Shown: positions 34,501 to 42,118 of the stretch, piece by piece
Position numbering within the stretch: position 1 is the stretch's first letter
Layout: every line of letters starts with the position of its first letter
Source of the DNA: Aliihoeflea sp052435735
Lineage (GTDB): Bacteria > Pseudomonadota > Alphaproteobacteria > Rhizobiales > Rhizobiaceae
DNA: 64,000 nucleotides
Assembly: GCA_052435735.1 (NCBI GenBank)
Contig: JBQVNB010000004.1
Coordinates: 186,001 to 250,000 of the forward strand
Direction of reading: 5' to 3'
Made by a program: the position numbers and the translations under genes
Notes under the pieces: generated by a model
Told to the model about the DNA's origin: nothing
Database searches by the model: none
What the model saw: the letters and a program-made list of their open reading frames with translations, nothing else

Positions 34501-35017
34501 GCAAATGCTGGAGGAGGCCGTGGCCGAAACGAAGGGCGATGTCGATGCGGGGTCGGGCGAGTGGTCGCCGCAGATCGCGGTCGGCACGGCCGTCATGATC
34601 CCGGAAAGCTACGTGCCGGACCTGCAACTGCGCATGGCGCTCTATCGCCGCCTGGCGGACCTCGACACGCCGCAGGAGATCGACGGCTTCGGCGCCGAAC
34701 TGATCGACCGCTTCGGCCCGCTGCCGCAGGAAGTCGAGCATCTGATGAAGATTGTCTTCATCAAAGGCCTTTGCAAGCGCGCCAATGTCGAGAAGCTGGA
34801 CGCCGGGCCGAAGGGCGTCGTCATCCAGTTCCGCAACAAAAGCTTCCCGGAACCGGCTGGACTCGTTCGCTATATCGGCGAGCAGGGGGCAGCGGCGAAG
34901 ATCCGTCCGGACCATTCGATCGTGCTGGTGCGCGACTGGGCGACGCCCGCCAAGCGCCTGCAGGGCTCGGCCGTGATTATGACGCAACTGGCGAAAATCG
35001 CGGACAAGGCCGCTTAG
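31523..35017 (+). CDS. mfd: Mfd, transcription-repair coupling factor
   Basis: A 1164-residue ATP-dependent translocase that removes stalled RNA polymerase and recruits UvrA. Domains in order: the UvrB-like N-terminal region with ELPAWDCLPYDRVSP; the RNA polymerase-interacting CarD-like domain near IVVHADHGIGRFVGL; the RecG-like motor with GDVGFGKTE, DEEQHFGVKHKE, TATPIPRT and QIRGRVGRSKSRA; and the TRCF C-terminal domain (YVPDLQLRMALYRRLA). The length matches the family. The stop overlaps the stop of the convergent DsbA-type gene (TTAG). Confidence 0.97.
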   Translation: MTLLNPIHISAKHTGEPTVVDGVADGYEAFALAAIAAAQDGPVVFVARDGQKIPALADILQFVAPGLPVLELPAWDCLPYDRVSPGSDAVARRLDAMASIAALRKKPHRAIVLVSANAVLQKMPPLDFVAGQTLSAKPGNQIDMNDLVARLETSGFERVATVRDVGQYAVRGGILDLLAPGAEEALRLDFFGDTLESIRAFDPASQRTTGQRRELRLQPMSEIALTPDTISRFRRSYIELFGAPSRDDALYASISEGKRFAGMEHWLPLFFETVETIFDYLPDAPVVFDHLSREAIGERHTLIRDYYDARKRQSSGSVGEAVPYKPLPPDALYLSADAVKTAGEGRDVLEFTPFAAPEVDRRRIIHAGAEAGRSFAEERADPSINVFDRAARYIADLRAKKRKVVVAGWSEGSSDRLAQILGEHELEGVARVASLADLEKLGTDKIGLAILPLETGFQTEKLVVVAEQDILGDRLVRRSKKRKKASDFIAEVAALNAGDIVVHADHGIGRFVGLQTITAAGAPHDCLELRYAGDDRLFLPVENIELLSRYGTEGSEATLDKLGGGAWQARKAKLKKRLLEMAGHLIRIAAERTLRPAPVMAPPDGVYGEFAARFPYDETDDQQNAIDAVLDDLARGRPMDRLICGDVGFGKTEVALRAAFIAALEGFQVAVVVPTTLLARQHFKTFSQRFAGLPVKVRQASRLVGSKELAETKKGISDGTIDIVVGTHALLGSGVSFNNLGLLIVDEEQHFGVKHKERLKELKSDVHVLTLSATPIPRTLQLALTGVRELSLITTPPVDRMAVRTFIAPFDPLVIRETLLRERYRGGQSFYVVPRISDLGEIKQFLDEQVPELKVATAHGQMAAGELDDIMNAFYDGQYDVLLSTTIVESGLDIPTANTLVVHRADMFGLAQLYQIRGRVGRSKSRAYALLTLPANKMLTQQADRRLKVLQSLDTLGAGFQLASHDLDIRGAGNLLGEEQSGHIKEVGFELYQQMLEEAVAETKGDVDAGSGEWSPQIAVGTAVMIPESYVPDLQLRMALYRRLADLDTPQEIDGFGAELIDRFGPLPQEVEHLMKIVFIKGLCKRANVEKLDAGPKGVVIQFRNKSFPEPAGLVRYIGEQGAAAKIRPDHSIVLVRDWATPAKRLQGSAVIMTQLAKIADKAA

Positions 35018-35694
35018 GCGGCAGGTCCAAGTTCACCGCGGGCCTTGGCGGCCGAGATCTGCCGGATCGCATCAGCGAGGACGGCCGGGTCCTGCGCGCC
35101 CATCACCGCGTAGCGGCCTTCGAGGAGGTAGCAGGGAACGCCCGTGACACCCATCTGCTGGGCCGTCTCGATCTCGGCGCGGGTCTCAGAGATGTCGGCG
35201 TCGCTCGCAAGCAGCGCCTCGACCAGCGCCGCATCCATACCCGCCTCGCGCGCGATCTCGATGAGGACCGCGCGGTCGCCGACATTGCGACCTTCCTCGA
35301 AATAGGCCCGCATCAGCCGCTTCTTGACCTCGGTCTGCCGGTTGCCGTCGGCGGAGGCCGCCCAGCGGATGAGCCGGTGCGCGTCGAGCGTGTTCGGCGA
35401 AACCTTGATTGCATCGAAGGCGAAGTCGATGCCTGCCGACCGGCCAGACTCGGCGACGCGCGCATGAATTTCGCGAAGCTTCTCCTCGCTACCGAATTTC
35501 GCCAGCATGTATTGCCTGCGGTCGCGCCCTTCCGGCGGAATGGTCGAGTCGAGCTGATAGGGCCGCCAGCGCACGTCGACCGGCACCTCTTGGGCCTGAG
35601 CCATCGCCGCATCGAGCCGCTTCAGGCCGATATAGCACCAGGGGCAGACGACGTCGGAAACGACGTCGATCGAGATCGGGACCGTGTGCTGCAT
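35014..35694 (-). CDS. DsbA-family (FrnE-like) oxidoreductase
   Basis: A 226-residue thioredoxin-fold protein with an active-site CPWC at residues 17-20 (SDVVCPWCYIG) and a cis-proline region GVTGVPCYL. It has no signal peptide, so it is cytoplasmic and belongs to the FrnE / 2-hydroxychromene-2-carboxylate isomerase-like branch rather than true periplasmic DsbA. The substrate is unknown. The start lies ten bases past the stop of the solute-binding protein gene on the same strand, so they are probably co-transcribed. Confidence 0.88.
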   Translation of the reverse strand: MQHTVPISIDVVSDVVCPWCYIGLKRLDAAMAQAQEVPVDVRWRPYQLDSTIPPEGRDRRQYMLAKFGSEEKLREIHARVAESGRSAGIDFAFDAIKVSPNTLDAHRLIRWAASADGNRQTEVKKRLMRAYFEEGRNVGDRAVLIEIAREAGMDAALVEALLASDADISETRAEIETAQQMGVTGVPCYLLEGRYAVMGAQDPAVLADAIRQISAAKARGELGPAA

Positions 35695-35704
35695 GAGCTA
35701 GTTC

Positions 35705-37501
35705 CTATTGCGCGCGCCACCATGCAGGCAGGTGGATGCCGTAAAGCGGGACCTTATCAGGGCGCTCGATCCGCGACCAGCGCGCGACCCACAGCTCGGG
35801 CTGGTGATAGAGCGGCACGACATAGGCGCCGTTGAGAAGGACGCGGTCATAGGCACGCACCGCGTCGACGAAACTCTCTCGCGTCTTGGCATTCAAGAGA
35901 TTGCCGATCATCGCATCGACGGCAGGCTCGGCGACGCCGGCATAGTTCATCGTGCCCTGCGGCTCCTTCGCCCGGCTTCCCCAACGCCCGACCTGCTCCA
36001 CGCCGGGAGAGAGCGACGATGTGTAGGTGTGGAGGATGACGTCATAGTCGTAGGTCAGGAGGCGCTGCTGATACTGCGCATCATCGACCGAGCGCATGGT
36101 CAGTTCGATGCCGATGGCGCGAAGCGTGCGCTGCCAGGCGGACGCGATCTCCTCGCCATTGCGCCCGCGCAGCATGATTTCGAAGGCGAGGGGGCGGCCG
36201 TTCGGACCGACCATGCGGCCGTCCTGCATCGTGTGGCCGGCCGCCTTGAGCGCCTCGAACCCTCTTCGAAGGAAATCACGGTCGCGTCCGCTTCCATTGG
36301 TCTTCGCCGGCTGATGCTCCCCGGCAAGAATCTGCGGCTCGATAGTCTCGGCAAATTCGCCGAGCAGTGCGAGTTCGGCCTCGCTCGCCTGACGGTCGAT
36401 GGAGGAGAGCTCGGAACGCGCATAGAACGATCCCGTCCGCTCATAGGCATTCGACAGGAGCGTGCGGTTGACCCATTCGAAATCGAAGAGCCCCGCCAGC
36501 GCACGCCGCACGGCGACATCCTGGAAGACCGGCCGGCGCGTGTTCATGACGAAGCCCTGCATGCCGGATGGCAGCCCGGTCTCGAATTCGTCCTGTACGA
36601 CGCCGCCCGACGCGACCGCGGGGAAGTCGTAGCCTGTCGCCCAGCGCTGCGCGTTGGTCTCGAGCTGGATGTCGACGAGACCCTTCTTGAACGCCTCGAA
36701 CATGGTGTTCGTGTCGCGGTAGTAGGTGATGCGGATTTCGTCGTAATTGTCGATGCCGCGCTTCGAGGGATGATCCTTCGCCCAATAATCCTCGTCGCGC
36801 TTCAAGACGATGCGCTCGCCCGGACGAACTTCGGCGATCTCATAGGGTCCGCTGCCGATCATCGGCGTCAGTGTCGAGCGGTCGAATGTCTCGCGGTCGA
36901 TGGCATGTTCGGGCAGCACCGGCATCAGGCCGAGGATCAGCGGCAGTTCGCGGTCGGGCTCGACGAACTCGAAGCGCACCTTGTCGCCCTCGACGATCGT
37001 ATCCGCAATCTTGCGCGCCGTCGTCGCGTAGCGCGGATAGCCCTTTTCGGCGAGAAGCTCGACGGTGAAGGCGACGTCCTGCGCCGTGACCGGCTCGCCG
37101 TCTGAAAATCTGGCATCTGGGTCGATCGTGAATTCGACGAAGGAGCGCGCATCGTCCGTCTCGACCGACTGCGCGATCAGCGGATAGAGCGAGAACGCCT
37201 CGTCATAGGAGCGCTGCATGAGCGTTTCGAAGACGTTGTTGCCCAGTTCGAGGTCGAGGATGCCGCGCGCACCCGAGCCTTGCACGATGAATGGGTTGAG
37301 GCTGTCGAAAGATCCTTGCACGGCGTAGTCGATCCGCCCGCCTTTTCGCGCGTCGGGATCGGCATAGGGCAGGTGGGCATAGGCTTCGGCGAGCGCCGGT
37401 TCGCCATGCATGGCGATGGCGTGTTGCGGCTCGGCCATTGCGTGCGCGAGCGGCAGCGCCATGACCGCGGCCGCGGCTGCCAAGCCCAGAAGTCCTCGCA
37501 T
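35705..37501 (-). CDS. periplasmic peptide-binding protein (SBP family 5, YejA-like)
   Basis: A 598-residue extracellular solute-binding protein of family 5. Residues 1-23 are a signal peptide (ALPLAHAMA before EPQHA). Typical blocks are FDSLNPFIVQG, FTIDPDARFSDGEPVTAQDVAFTVELL-type, IGSGPYEI and the C-terminal NLLNAKTRESFVDAVRAYDRVLL region. The YejA-like features suggest oligopeptide uptake. No permease or ATPase genes lie next to it, so it is an orphan receptor in this window. The 255-bp divergent region to the IalB gene (37502-37756) holds no feature I can name beyond unidentified promoters. Confidence 0.88.
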   Translation of the reverse strand: MRGLLGLAAAAAVMALPLAHAMAEPQHAIAMHGEPALAEAYAHLPYADPDARKGGRIDYAVQGSFDSLNPFIVQGSGARGILDLELGNNVFETLMQRSYDEAFSLYPLIAQSVETDDARSFVEFTIDPDARFSDGEPVTAQDVAFTVELLAEKGYPRYATTARKIADTIVEGDKVRFEFVEPDRELPLILGLMPVLPEHAIDRETFDRSTLTPMIGSGPYEIAEVRPGERIVLKRDEDYWAKDHPSKRGIDNYDEIRITYYRDTNTMFEAFKKGLVDIQLETNAQRWATGYDFPAVASGGVVQDEFETGLPSGMQGFVMNTRRPVFQDVAVRRALAGLFDFEWVNRTLLSNAYERTGSFYARSELSSIDRQASEAELALLGEFAETIEPQILAGEHQPAKTNGSGRDRDFLRRGFEALKAAGHTMQDGRMVGPNGRPLAFEIMLRGRNGEEIASAWQRTLRAIGIELTMRSVDDAQYQQRLLTYDYDVILHTYTSSLSPGVEQVGRWGSRAKEPQGTMNYAGVAEPAVDAMIGNLLNAKTRESFVDAVRAYDRVLLNGAYVVPLYHQPELWVARWSRIERPDKVPLYGIHLPAWWRAQ

Positions 37502-37756
37502 CTTAGCCTCTCCGAAAATCGCGCGATGATTCGCGAAAGCCTATTCGATACGCGGCCTCGTTTGAACCGACCCAGCGCCTCACGCGACGATCTGCGCTAG
37601 CTTCTTGGCAAAAAGGCGGTGGCTCTGGATTTCGGCCGGCATAAGGTGTAGACGCCCCCGGCAGTCATGCTCTCGCCGCATTTGGTCAACACGACGCCAA
37701 TCGATGGGCCACGGCCGGTGCCGACACTCAGATCTTACGCGAAAGGATCGCTTCGG

Positions 37757-38419
37757 ATGACGACCCTTACCACCGCATCTACGATTTCCACGATTGCCGC
37801 TGGCCTGGTGGGGCTGGCACTTTCGACATCGGGCGCCAGCGCCCAGCAGCAGCCTGAATTGCCGCAGGGCTGGTTCAAGGCCTGCAGCCAGCAGGAAGAG
37901 ACCAACATCTGCAACGTGCAGAACATCATGGTCTCCGAATCCGGCCAGTTGCTCACGGGCGTCAGCCTGATCCAGATCGAAGGCGGCCAGGCCCGCCGCG
38001 TCTTCCAGGTCACCGTTCCGCCCGGCCGTCTTCTGCCCCCCGGCATCGGTATGCAGATCGACGGTGGCGAAACCCAGAAGCTCGACTACGTGATCTGTCT
38101 GCCCGACCGCTGCATCGCGGAAGGCCAGTTGACCGACAATCTGGTCGCTTCCTTCAAGCGCGGCTCGAACCTGCGCCTGACGTCGGTGAACTTCCAAAAC
38201 CAGCCGAATCCGATCCAGGTTTCGCTGTCCGGCTTCACCCAGGCCTTCGACGGAGCGCCGCTGCAGCAGTCCGACATCGAGGACCGCCAGCGCCAGCTTC
38301 AGGACTTCGTCAGCCGCAACACGGAAGACTTCAACCGTCGCCTGCGCGAAGAGCAGGAGCGCGCCAAGCAGGGCGGCACCGCCGCTCCGGCCGCCGGTGC
38401 GGCAGCCGAAACCGACTAG
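37757..38419 (+). CDS. invasion-associated locus B (IalB) family protein
   Basis: A 220-residue secreted protein. A signal peptide (about residues 1-31, ending STSGASAQ) precedes an IalB domain with WFKACSQQEETNICNVQ, VTVPPGRLLPPGIGMQIDGG and YVICLPDRCIAEGQL. The C-terminal part is a helical, charged stretch (RQRQLQDFVSRNTEDFNRRL) ending in an Ala-rich tail. IalB of Bartonella was named for a role in erythrocyte invasion, but homologues occur in free-living rhizobia where the role is unknown. The ATG at 37757 has AAAGGA upstream. A perfect terminator follows. Confidence 0.88.
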   Translation: MTTLTTASTISTIAAGLVGLALSTSGASAQQQPELPQGWFKACSQQEETNICNVQNIMVSESGQLLTGVSLIQIEGGQARRVFQVTVPPGRLLPPGIGMQIDGGETQKLDYVICLPDRCIAEGQLTDNLVASFKRGSNLRLTSVNFQNQPNPIQVSLSGFTQAFDGAPLQQSDIEDRQRQLQDFVSRNTEDFNRRLREEQERAKQGGTAAPAAGAAAETD

Positions 38420-38446
38420 GCGTCGGGTTCAGGCGAACGAATCGAA

Positions 38447-38476
38447 ACGGGCGGCCATCGGGCCGCCCGTTTTTCG
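38447..38476 (+). terminator. Rho-independent terminator of the IalB gene
   Basis: A perfect ten-pair stem (ACGGGCGGCC / GGCCGCCCGT) with loop ATCG is followed by TTTTCG, making a run of five T with the stem end. The opposing hspQ stop begins just beyond. Confidence 0.93.
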
Positions 38477-38478
38477 TT

Positions 38479-38811
38479 TCAGTGGCTTGCGCGGGGCTTC
38501 GGCTCGTATCGCCCCTCGCTCAGCGCTCCGAAATACTCGCGAAGCTGCGGGTGGCGTACCGGCTCGCCGGTTTCGTCAGGCAGGAGGTTCTGCTCCGAAA
38601 CATAGGCGACGTATTCCGTCTGCGCGTTTTCGGCGAGCAGGTGATAAAAGGGCTGATCCTTTCGCGGACGCATGTCGGCGGGAATGGCGCGATACCATTC
38701 CTCGGTGTTGGCGAATTCGGGATCGACGTCGAATATCACACCGCGGAACGGGAAGATGCGGTGGCGAACGACCTGGCCAATGGCGAACTTTGCGTTTCTT
38801 GTCTCGGGCAT
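38479..38811 (-). CDS. hspQ: HspQ, heat shock protein / Lon specificity factor
   Basis: A 110-residue protein of the HspQ (YccV) family. Recognisable blocks are AKFAIGQVVRHRIFPFRGVIFDVDPEF, split by the family, and QPFYHLLAEN, followed by YVSEQNLLPDETGEPVRHP. In enterobacteria HspQ is an allosteric activator and substrate of Lon protease. No heat-shock promoter is evident upstream (38812-38926). Confidence 0.93.
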   Translation of the reverse strand: MPETRNAKFAIGQVVRHRIFPFRGVIFDVDPEFANTEEWYRAIPADMRPRKDQPFYHLLAENAQTEYVAYVSEQNLLPDETGEPVRHPQLREYFGALSEGRYEPKPRASH

Positions 38812-38926
38812 GTGTCTGACCTCACATGTCTATTTGGCGCAGGCCACGGGCAAATTCAATCCCGCCCGGGTTGACGCCCGGCCGATCGCTGCGTAAGCGC
38901 GGCCATCCGCACCGATTGCAGGCCCC

Positions 38927-39886
38927 ATGTCGGAAATCGTCGCACTCGTTCTGCCCTTCTTCGGCATGATCTTCATCGGCGCCTTCGTCGCCCGGCTGAC
39001 CAGGCAGCCTGTCGAGGCGCTGGGATGGATGAATTTCTTCATCATCTACCTCGCGCTGCCCGCCCTGTTCATCCAGCTTCTGTCGCGCACCCCGCTCGAG
39101 GATCTGGCCAACTGGCGCTTCATCCTCGGCGCCGTAGCGGCGACCTATTGCGTCTTCTTCCTGATGTTCGCGATCGCCTGGGTCAGGACACGCGATCTTC
39201 GCGCGACCACGATCCAGTCGCTCGCGGCCTCCTATGGCAACATCGGCTACATGGGTCCCGGCATCGCGCTTCTAGCGTTCGGGCCGGAAGCCGCGGTCCC
39301 TGTGGCGCTCATCTTCTGTTTCGAAAATGCCGTCCACTTTGCGATGACGCCGTTCCTGATGGCGGTGGCGGACCGCAACCGGCAGTCTTTCGGCACCGTG
39401 GCCGTGGATGTCCTGCGCAAGATCGCGCTGCATCCCTTCATCATCGCCTCGGCAATCGGCGTTGCGCTCGCCTGGCTGCAATACAGCCCGCCGCTTCCGC
39501 TCGAAACGCTGATCGACTTCTTCGCCCGCGCCGCCGCACCCTGCGCGCTTTTCGCGATGGGCGTGACGATCGCGCTTCGGCCGCTGAAGCGCGCGCCGGT
39601 CGAGCTGTTGCCGATCGCGCTACTGAAGCTCGTCATCCATCCGGCGATCTGCTACGCGATCCTGACTGCGATCGGCGGCTTTCCGCCGATGTGGATCTAT
39701 ACTGCGGTGTTGCTCGCCGCGCTGCCGACGGCCACCAACGTCTTCGTCATCGCACAGCAATATGGGGTGTGGATCGAGCGGGCTTCGGCAAGCGTTCTGG
39801 TCACGACGATCGTGTCCATCGCCACGCTGACCCTGATCCTCTACGCCATCAAGTCCGGTCTGCTGCCCGTCGATCCCTGGTCCTGA
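38927..39886 (+). CDS. AEC-family (auxin efflux carrier type) transporter
   Basis: A 319-residue protein with about ten membrane segments arranged as two five-helix halves. The family blocks LVLPFFGMIFIGAFVARL, ASYGNIGYMGPGIALLAFG and ALPTATNVFVIAQQYG are clear. Bacterial members often move malate or related dicarboxylates; the substrate is not known here. The 3' end overlaps the opposing UbiH-type gene by 38 bases. Confidence 0.88.
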   Translation: MSEIVALVLPFFGMIFIGAFVARLTRQPVEALGWMNFFIIYLALPALFIQLLSRTPLEDLANWRFILGAVAATYCVFFLMFAIAWVRTRDLRATTIQSLAASYGNIGYMGPGIALLAFGPEAAVPVALIFCFENAVHFAMTPFLMAVADRNRQSFGTVAVDVLRKIALHPFIIASAIGVALAWLQYSPPLPLETLIDFFARAAAPCALFAMGVTIALRPLKRAPVELLPIALLKLVIHPAICYAILTAIGGFPPMWIYTAVLLAALPTATNVFVIAQQYGVWIERASASVLVTTIVSIATLTLILYAIKSGLLPVDPWS

Positions 39887-41069
39887 AAGACAGCATCGAG
39901 CGCAGGCCGCTACCCGGGCGCATGCCTTCATGCATGAAGAACGTCCGAAGGGGCGAGAAGGCGCGAAGCGCCTCGAATACCGTGCTGCGCGCGAGCTGGG
40001 CAGGAAGCAGGTCGGAGAGCAGCGAACGGTTGAGCAGATTGACCGCATTGGCGCGCATGGCGACATCGGGACGGCGGTGCACTTCGTACTCGGCCAGCGC
40101 TACCGACGCGCCCGGGTCCGCCCGGTGGCGGGTGGCGACCGAGACGAGGCTTTCCACGTCGCGGATGCCCAGATTGAGGCCCTGCGCACCGATAGGCGGG
40201 AAGACATGGGCCGCTTCCCCGATGAGAGCGATGCGCCTGTCGGCGTAGCGGCGCGGCTGCGAGGTAGACAGCGGATAGGCTTGGGGATCGACGTCGACCG
40301 TGACACGCCCGAGCATCGAGCGCATCTGGCGTTCGACGCGGTCGGCGAGTTCGGCCCGGTCCAGCGCGAGAAGCTCGGCGGCATCCTGCGATTTCACCAC
40401 CCAGACGAGGCTCGACCGGTCGCCGGCAAGCGGAACCTGCGTGAACGGCCCTGATTCGGTGTGGAACTCCGTCGACATGCCCGAATGCGGGCGCGTGTGC
40501 GAGAAGGCGAGAACGATCGCCGTTTGCCCCGTCGGGCGCGCATCGACCTCGATGCCGGCGGCAAGGCGGGCAGGGGAACTTCGCCCGTCCGCAGCGACGA
40601 CCAACCGCGCGGAAAGTTCGGAGCCATCGGACAGCACTGCGCCCACAAGGTGCTCGCCGGTCTCCCACCGTTCCACCAGCCCCTCGTATCGGACGACACC
40701 GGGGCGCGCGACGGCGGCACTTTCCAGCGCGGTGTTGAGTTCGCGATTGGCGATGTTGAGACCGAAGGCGGGAAGGTCGATTTCGGGCGCGCGGAACGTC
40801 ACCGTCGGGCTGCGCACGAGCCGCGACGTCGCATCGACGATGCGCATGGTCTTCAGGGGTTCGCCATGCTGCGCAAGCACCGGCCCCAAAAGCAGCGCGT
40901 CGAGATAACGCAGGGCAGGGTCCATGATCGCGGTCGTGCGCCCGTCGCTCGTCGACGCCTTCGGCCCGACGAGCGCCGTCCGGAATCCCGCATCGGCAAC
41001 GGCCAGCGCCGCGATCAGGCCGACGGGGCCGGTTCCCGCGATCAGGACATCATACTCGACACGTTCCAT
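39849..41069 (-). CDS. UbiH/UbiF-family FAD hydroxylase of ubiquinone synthesis
   Basis: A 406-residue flavin monooxygenase. The N-terminal FAD motif is LIAGTGPVGLIAALA, and the second FAD region reads LIGEAAHVFPPIGAQGLNLGIRD, where the usual GDAAH is GEAAH, as in alphaproteobacterial UbiL/UbiH types. It probably hydroxylates the ubiquinone ring; which position cannot be decided from sequence alone. AGGCTGAGA lies upstream of the ATG. It diverges from pcs across about 140 bp and overlaps the AEC transporter gene at the 3' end. Confidence 0.88.
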   Translation of the reverse strand: MERVEYDVLIAGTGPVGLIAALAVADAGFRTALVGPKASTSDGRTTAIMDPALRYLDALLLGPVLAQHGEPLKTMRIVDATSRLVRSPTVTFRAPEIDLPAFGLNIANRELNTALESAAVARPGVVRYEGLVERWETGEHLVGAVLSDGSELSARLVVAADGRSSPARLAAGIEVDARPTGQTAIVLAFSHTRPHSGMSTEFHTESGPFTQVPLAGDRSSLVWVVKSQDAAELLALDRAELADRVERQMRSMLGRVTVDVDPQAYPLSTSQPRRYADRRIALIGEAAHVFPPIGAQGLNLGIRDVESLVSVATRHRADPGASVALAEYEVHRRPDVAMRANAVNLLNRSLLSDLLPAQLARSTVFEALRAFSPLRTFFMHEGMRPGSGLRSMLSFRTRDRRAADRT

Positions 41070-41212
41070 GGTCTCAGCCTGCTTTCCGTTTGATATGAGC
41101 TATATGTTCTCACGCGCGGGATTGATCAACGGGGCGATTTGGCCCATTGCGGAGCCTCGACTTTGATTGGACGGCCGCCCGGCCATCCCTCGCAAGCTGG
41201 ACTGGCCTCGAC

Positions 41213-41980
41213 GTGAGCAAGGACACCAACCGAAAGCCGCTGTCGCAGCGCATCCCGAAGCCGAAGAAGAAGGTGACGTGGCCCCAGGCCCGCGCCTTCT
41301 CGGTCCACCTCCTGACGGCATCGGGATCGTTCCTTGCCTTCCTGTCGCTGGTCGCGGCGGCGGAAAAGCAATGGACCGCCATGTTCCTGTGGCTCGGCCT
41401 CGCGCTGTTCGTCGACGGCATCGACGGACCGATCGCCCGCAAGCTCGACGTCAAGGAAGTGCTGCCTACCTGGTCGGGCGAGCTCCTCGACAACATCATC
41501 GACTACGTCACCTACGTCCTGATCCCCGCCTTTGCGCTCTATCAGAGCGGATTCATGGGCGAGGGGCTGTCCTTCCTGTCTGCCGCAATCATCGTCGTGT
41601 CGAGCGCGATCTACTACGCCGACACCGGCATGAAGACGAAGGAGAACTTCTTCAAGGGGTTCCCTGTCGTCTGGAACATGGTGGTCTTCACGCTCTTCGT
41701 CATCGAGCCGGGCGAGTGGATTTCGTTCGCTGTCGTCCTGATCGCGGCGCTGTTGACCTTCCTGCCGCTCAACTTTCTCCATCCGGTGCGCGTCCAGCGC
41801 CTGCGCCCGCTCAATCTGGGGGTATTCCTGGGCTGGTGCGCGCTGTCGGCCTATGCGCTTCTGATGGACATGAACCCGTCCGAATTCGTGCAGATCGCCA
41901 TCGCGATCCTCAGCATCTACCTGTTCTGCGTCGGCATCGTCATGCAGATCTTTCCCACGTTGGGCCTCAAGAAGGGTTGA
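41213..41980 (+). CDS. pcs: phosphatidylcholine synthase
   Basis: A 255-residue CDP-alcohol phosphatidyltransferase. The conserved block ARAFSVHLLTASGSFLAFL is followed by DGIDGPIARKLDV and GELLDNIIDYVTYVLIP, the spaced Asp motif of the Pcs family. There are about eight membrane segments. Pcs condenses CDP-diacylglycerol with choline to make phosphatidylcholine, a route characteristic of rhizobia and relatives. The start is uncertain: I choose GTG at 41213, but a TTG at 41147 is in frame and neither has a strong ribosome binding site. Confidence 0.9.
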   Translation: MSKDTNRKPLSQRIPKPKKKVTWPQARAFSVHLLTASGSFLAFLSLVAAAEKQWTAMFLWLGLALFVDGIDGPIARKLDVKEVLPTWSGELLDNIIDYVTYVLIPAFALYQSGFMGEGLSFLSAAIIVVSSAIYYADTGMKTKENFFKGFPVVWNMVVFTLFVIEPGEWISFAVVLIAALLTFLPLNFLHPVRVQRLRPLNLGVFLGWCALSAYALLMDMNPSEFVQIAIAILSIYLFCVGIVMQIFPTLGLKKG

Positions 41981-42008
41981 AGGCGACCGCCGATCACACG
42001 GTTGAAAC

Positions 42009-42023
42009 TTGAAGCACTTTCAA
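42009..42023. promoter_or_regulatory. possible operator palindrome upstream of the BMP-type ABC operon
   Basis: A perfect inverted repeat TTGAA-N5-TTCAA lies about 100 bp before the first transporter gene, in an AT-richer part of the 138-bp gap after pcs (41981-42118). It could be a repressor site; no regulator gene is adjacent. This is inference from symmetry alone. Confidence 0.35.
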
Positions 42024-42118
42024 ATTCAGGCAAGCTTTGCGGGTTTGGACCGCCGGGCATAAGGTCACGTCAGGGAACACAAGAGGCAGGCCGAAAAGGT
42101 CGCCGAAATGGGGGTTGA

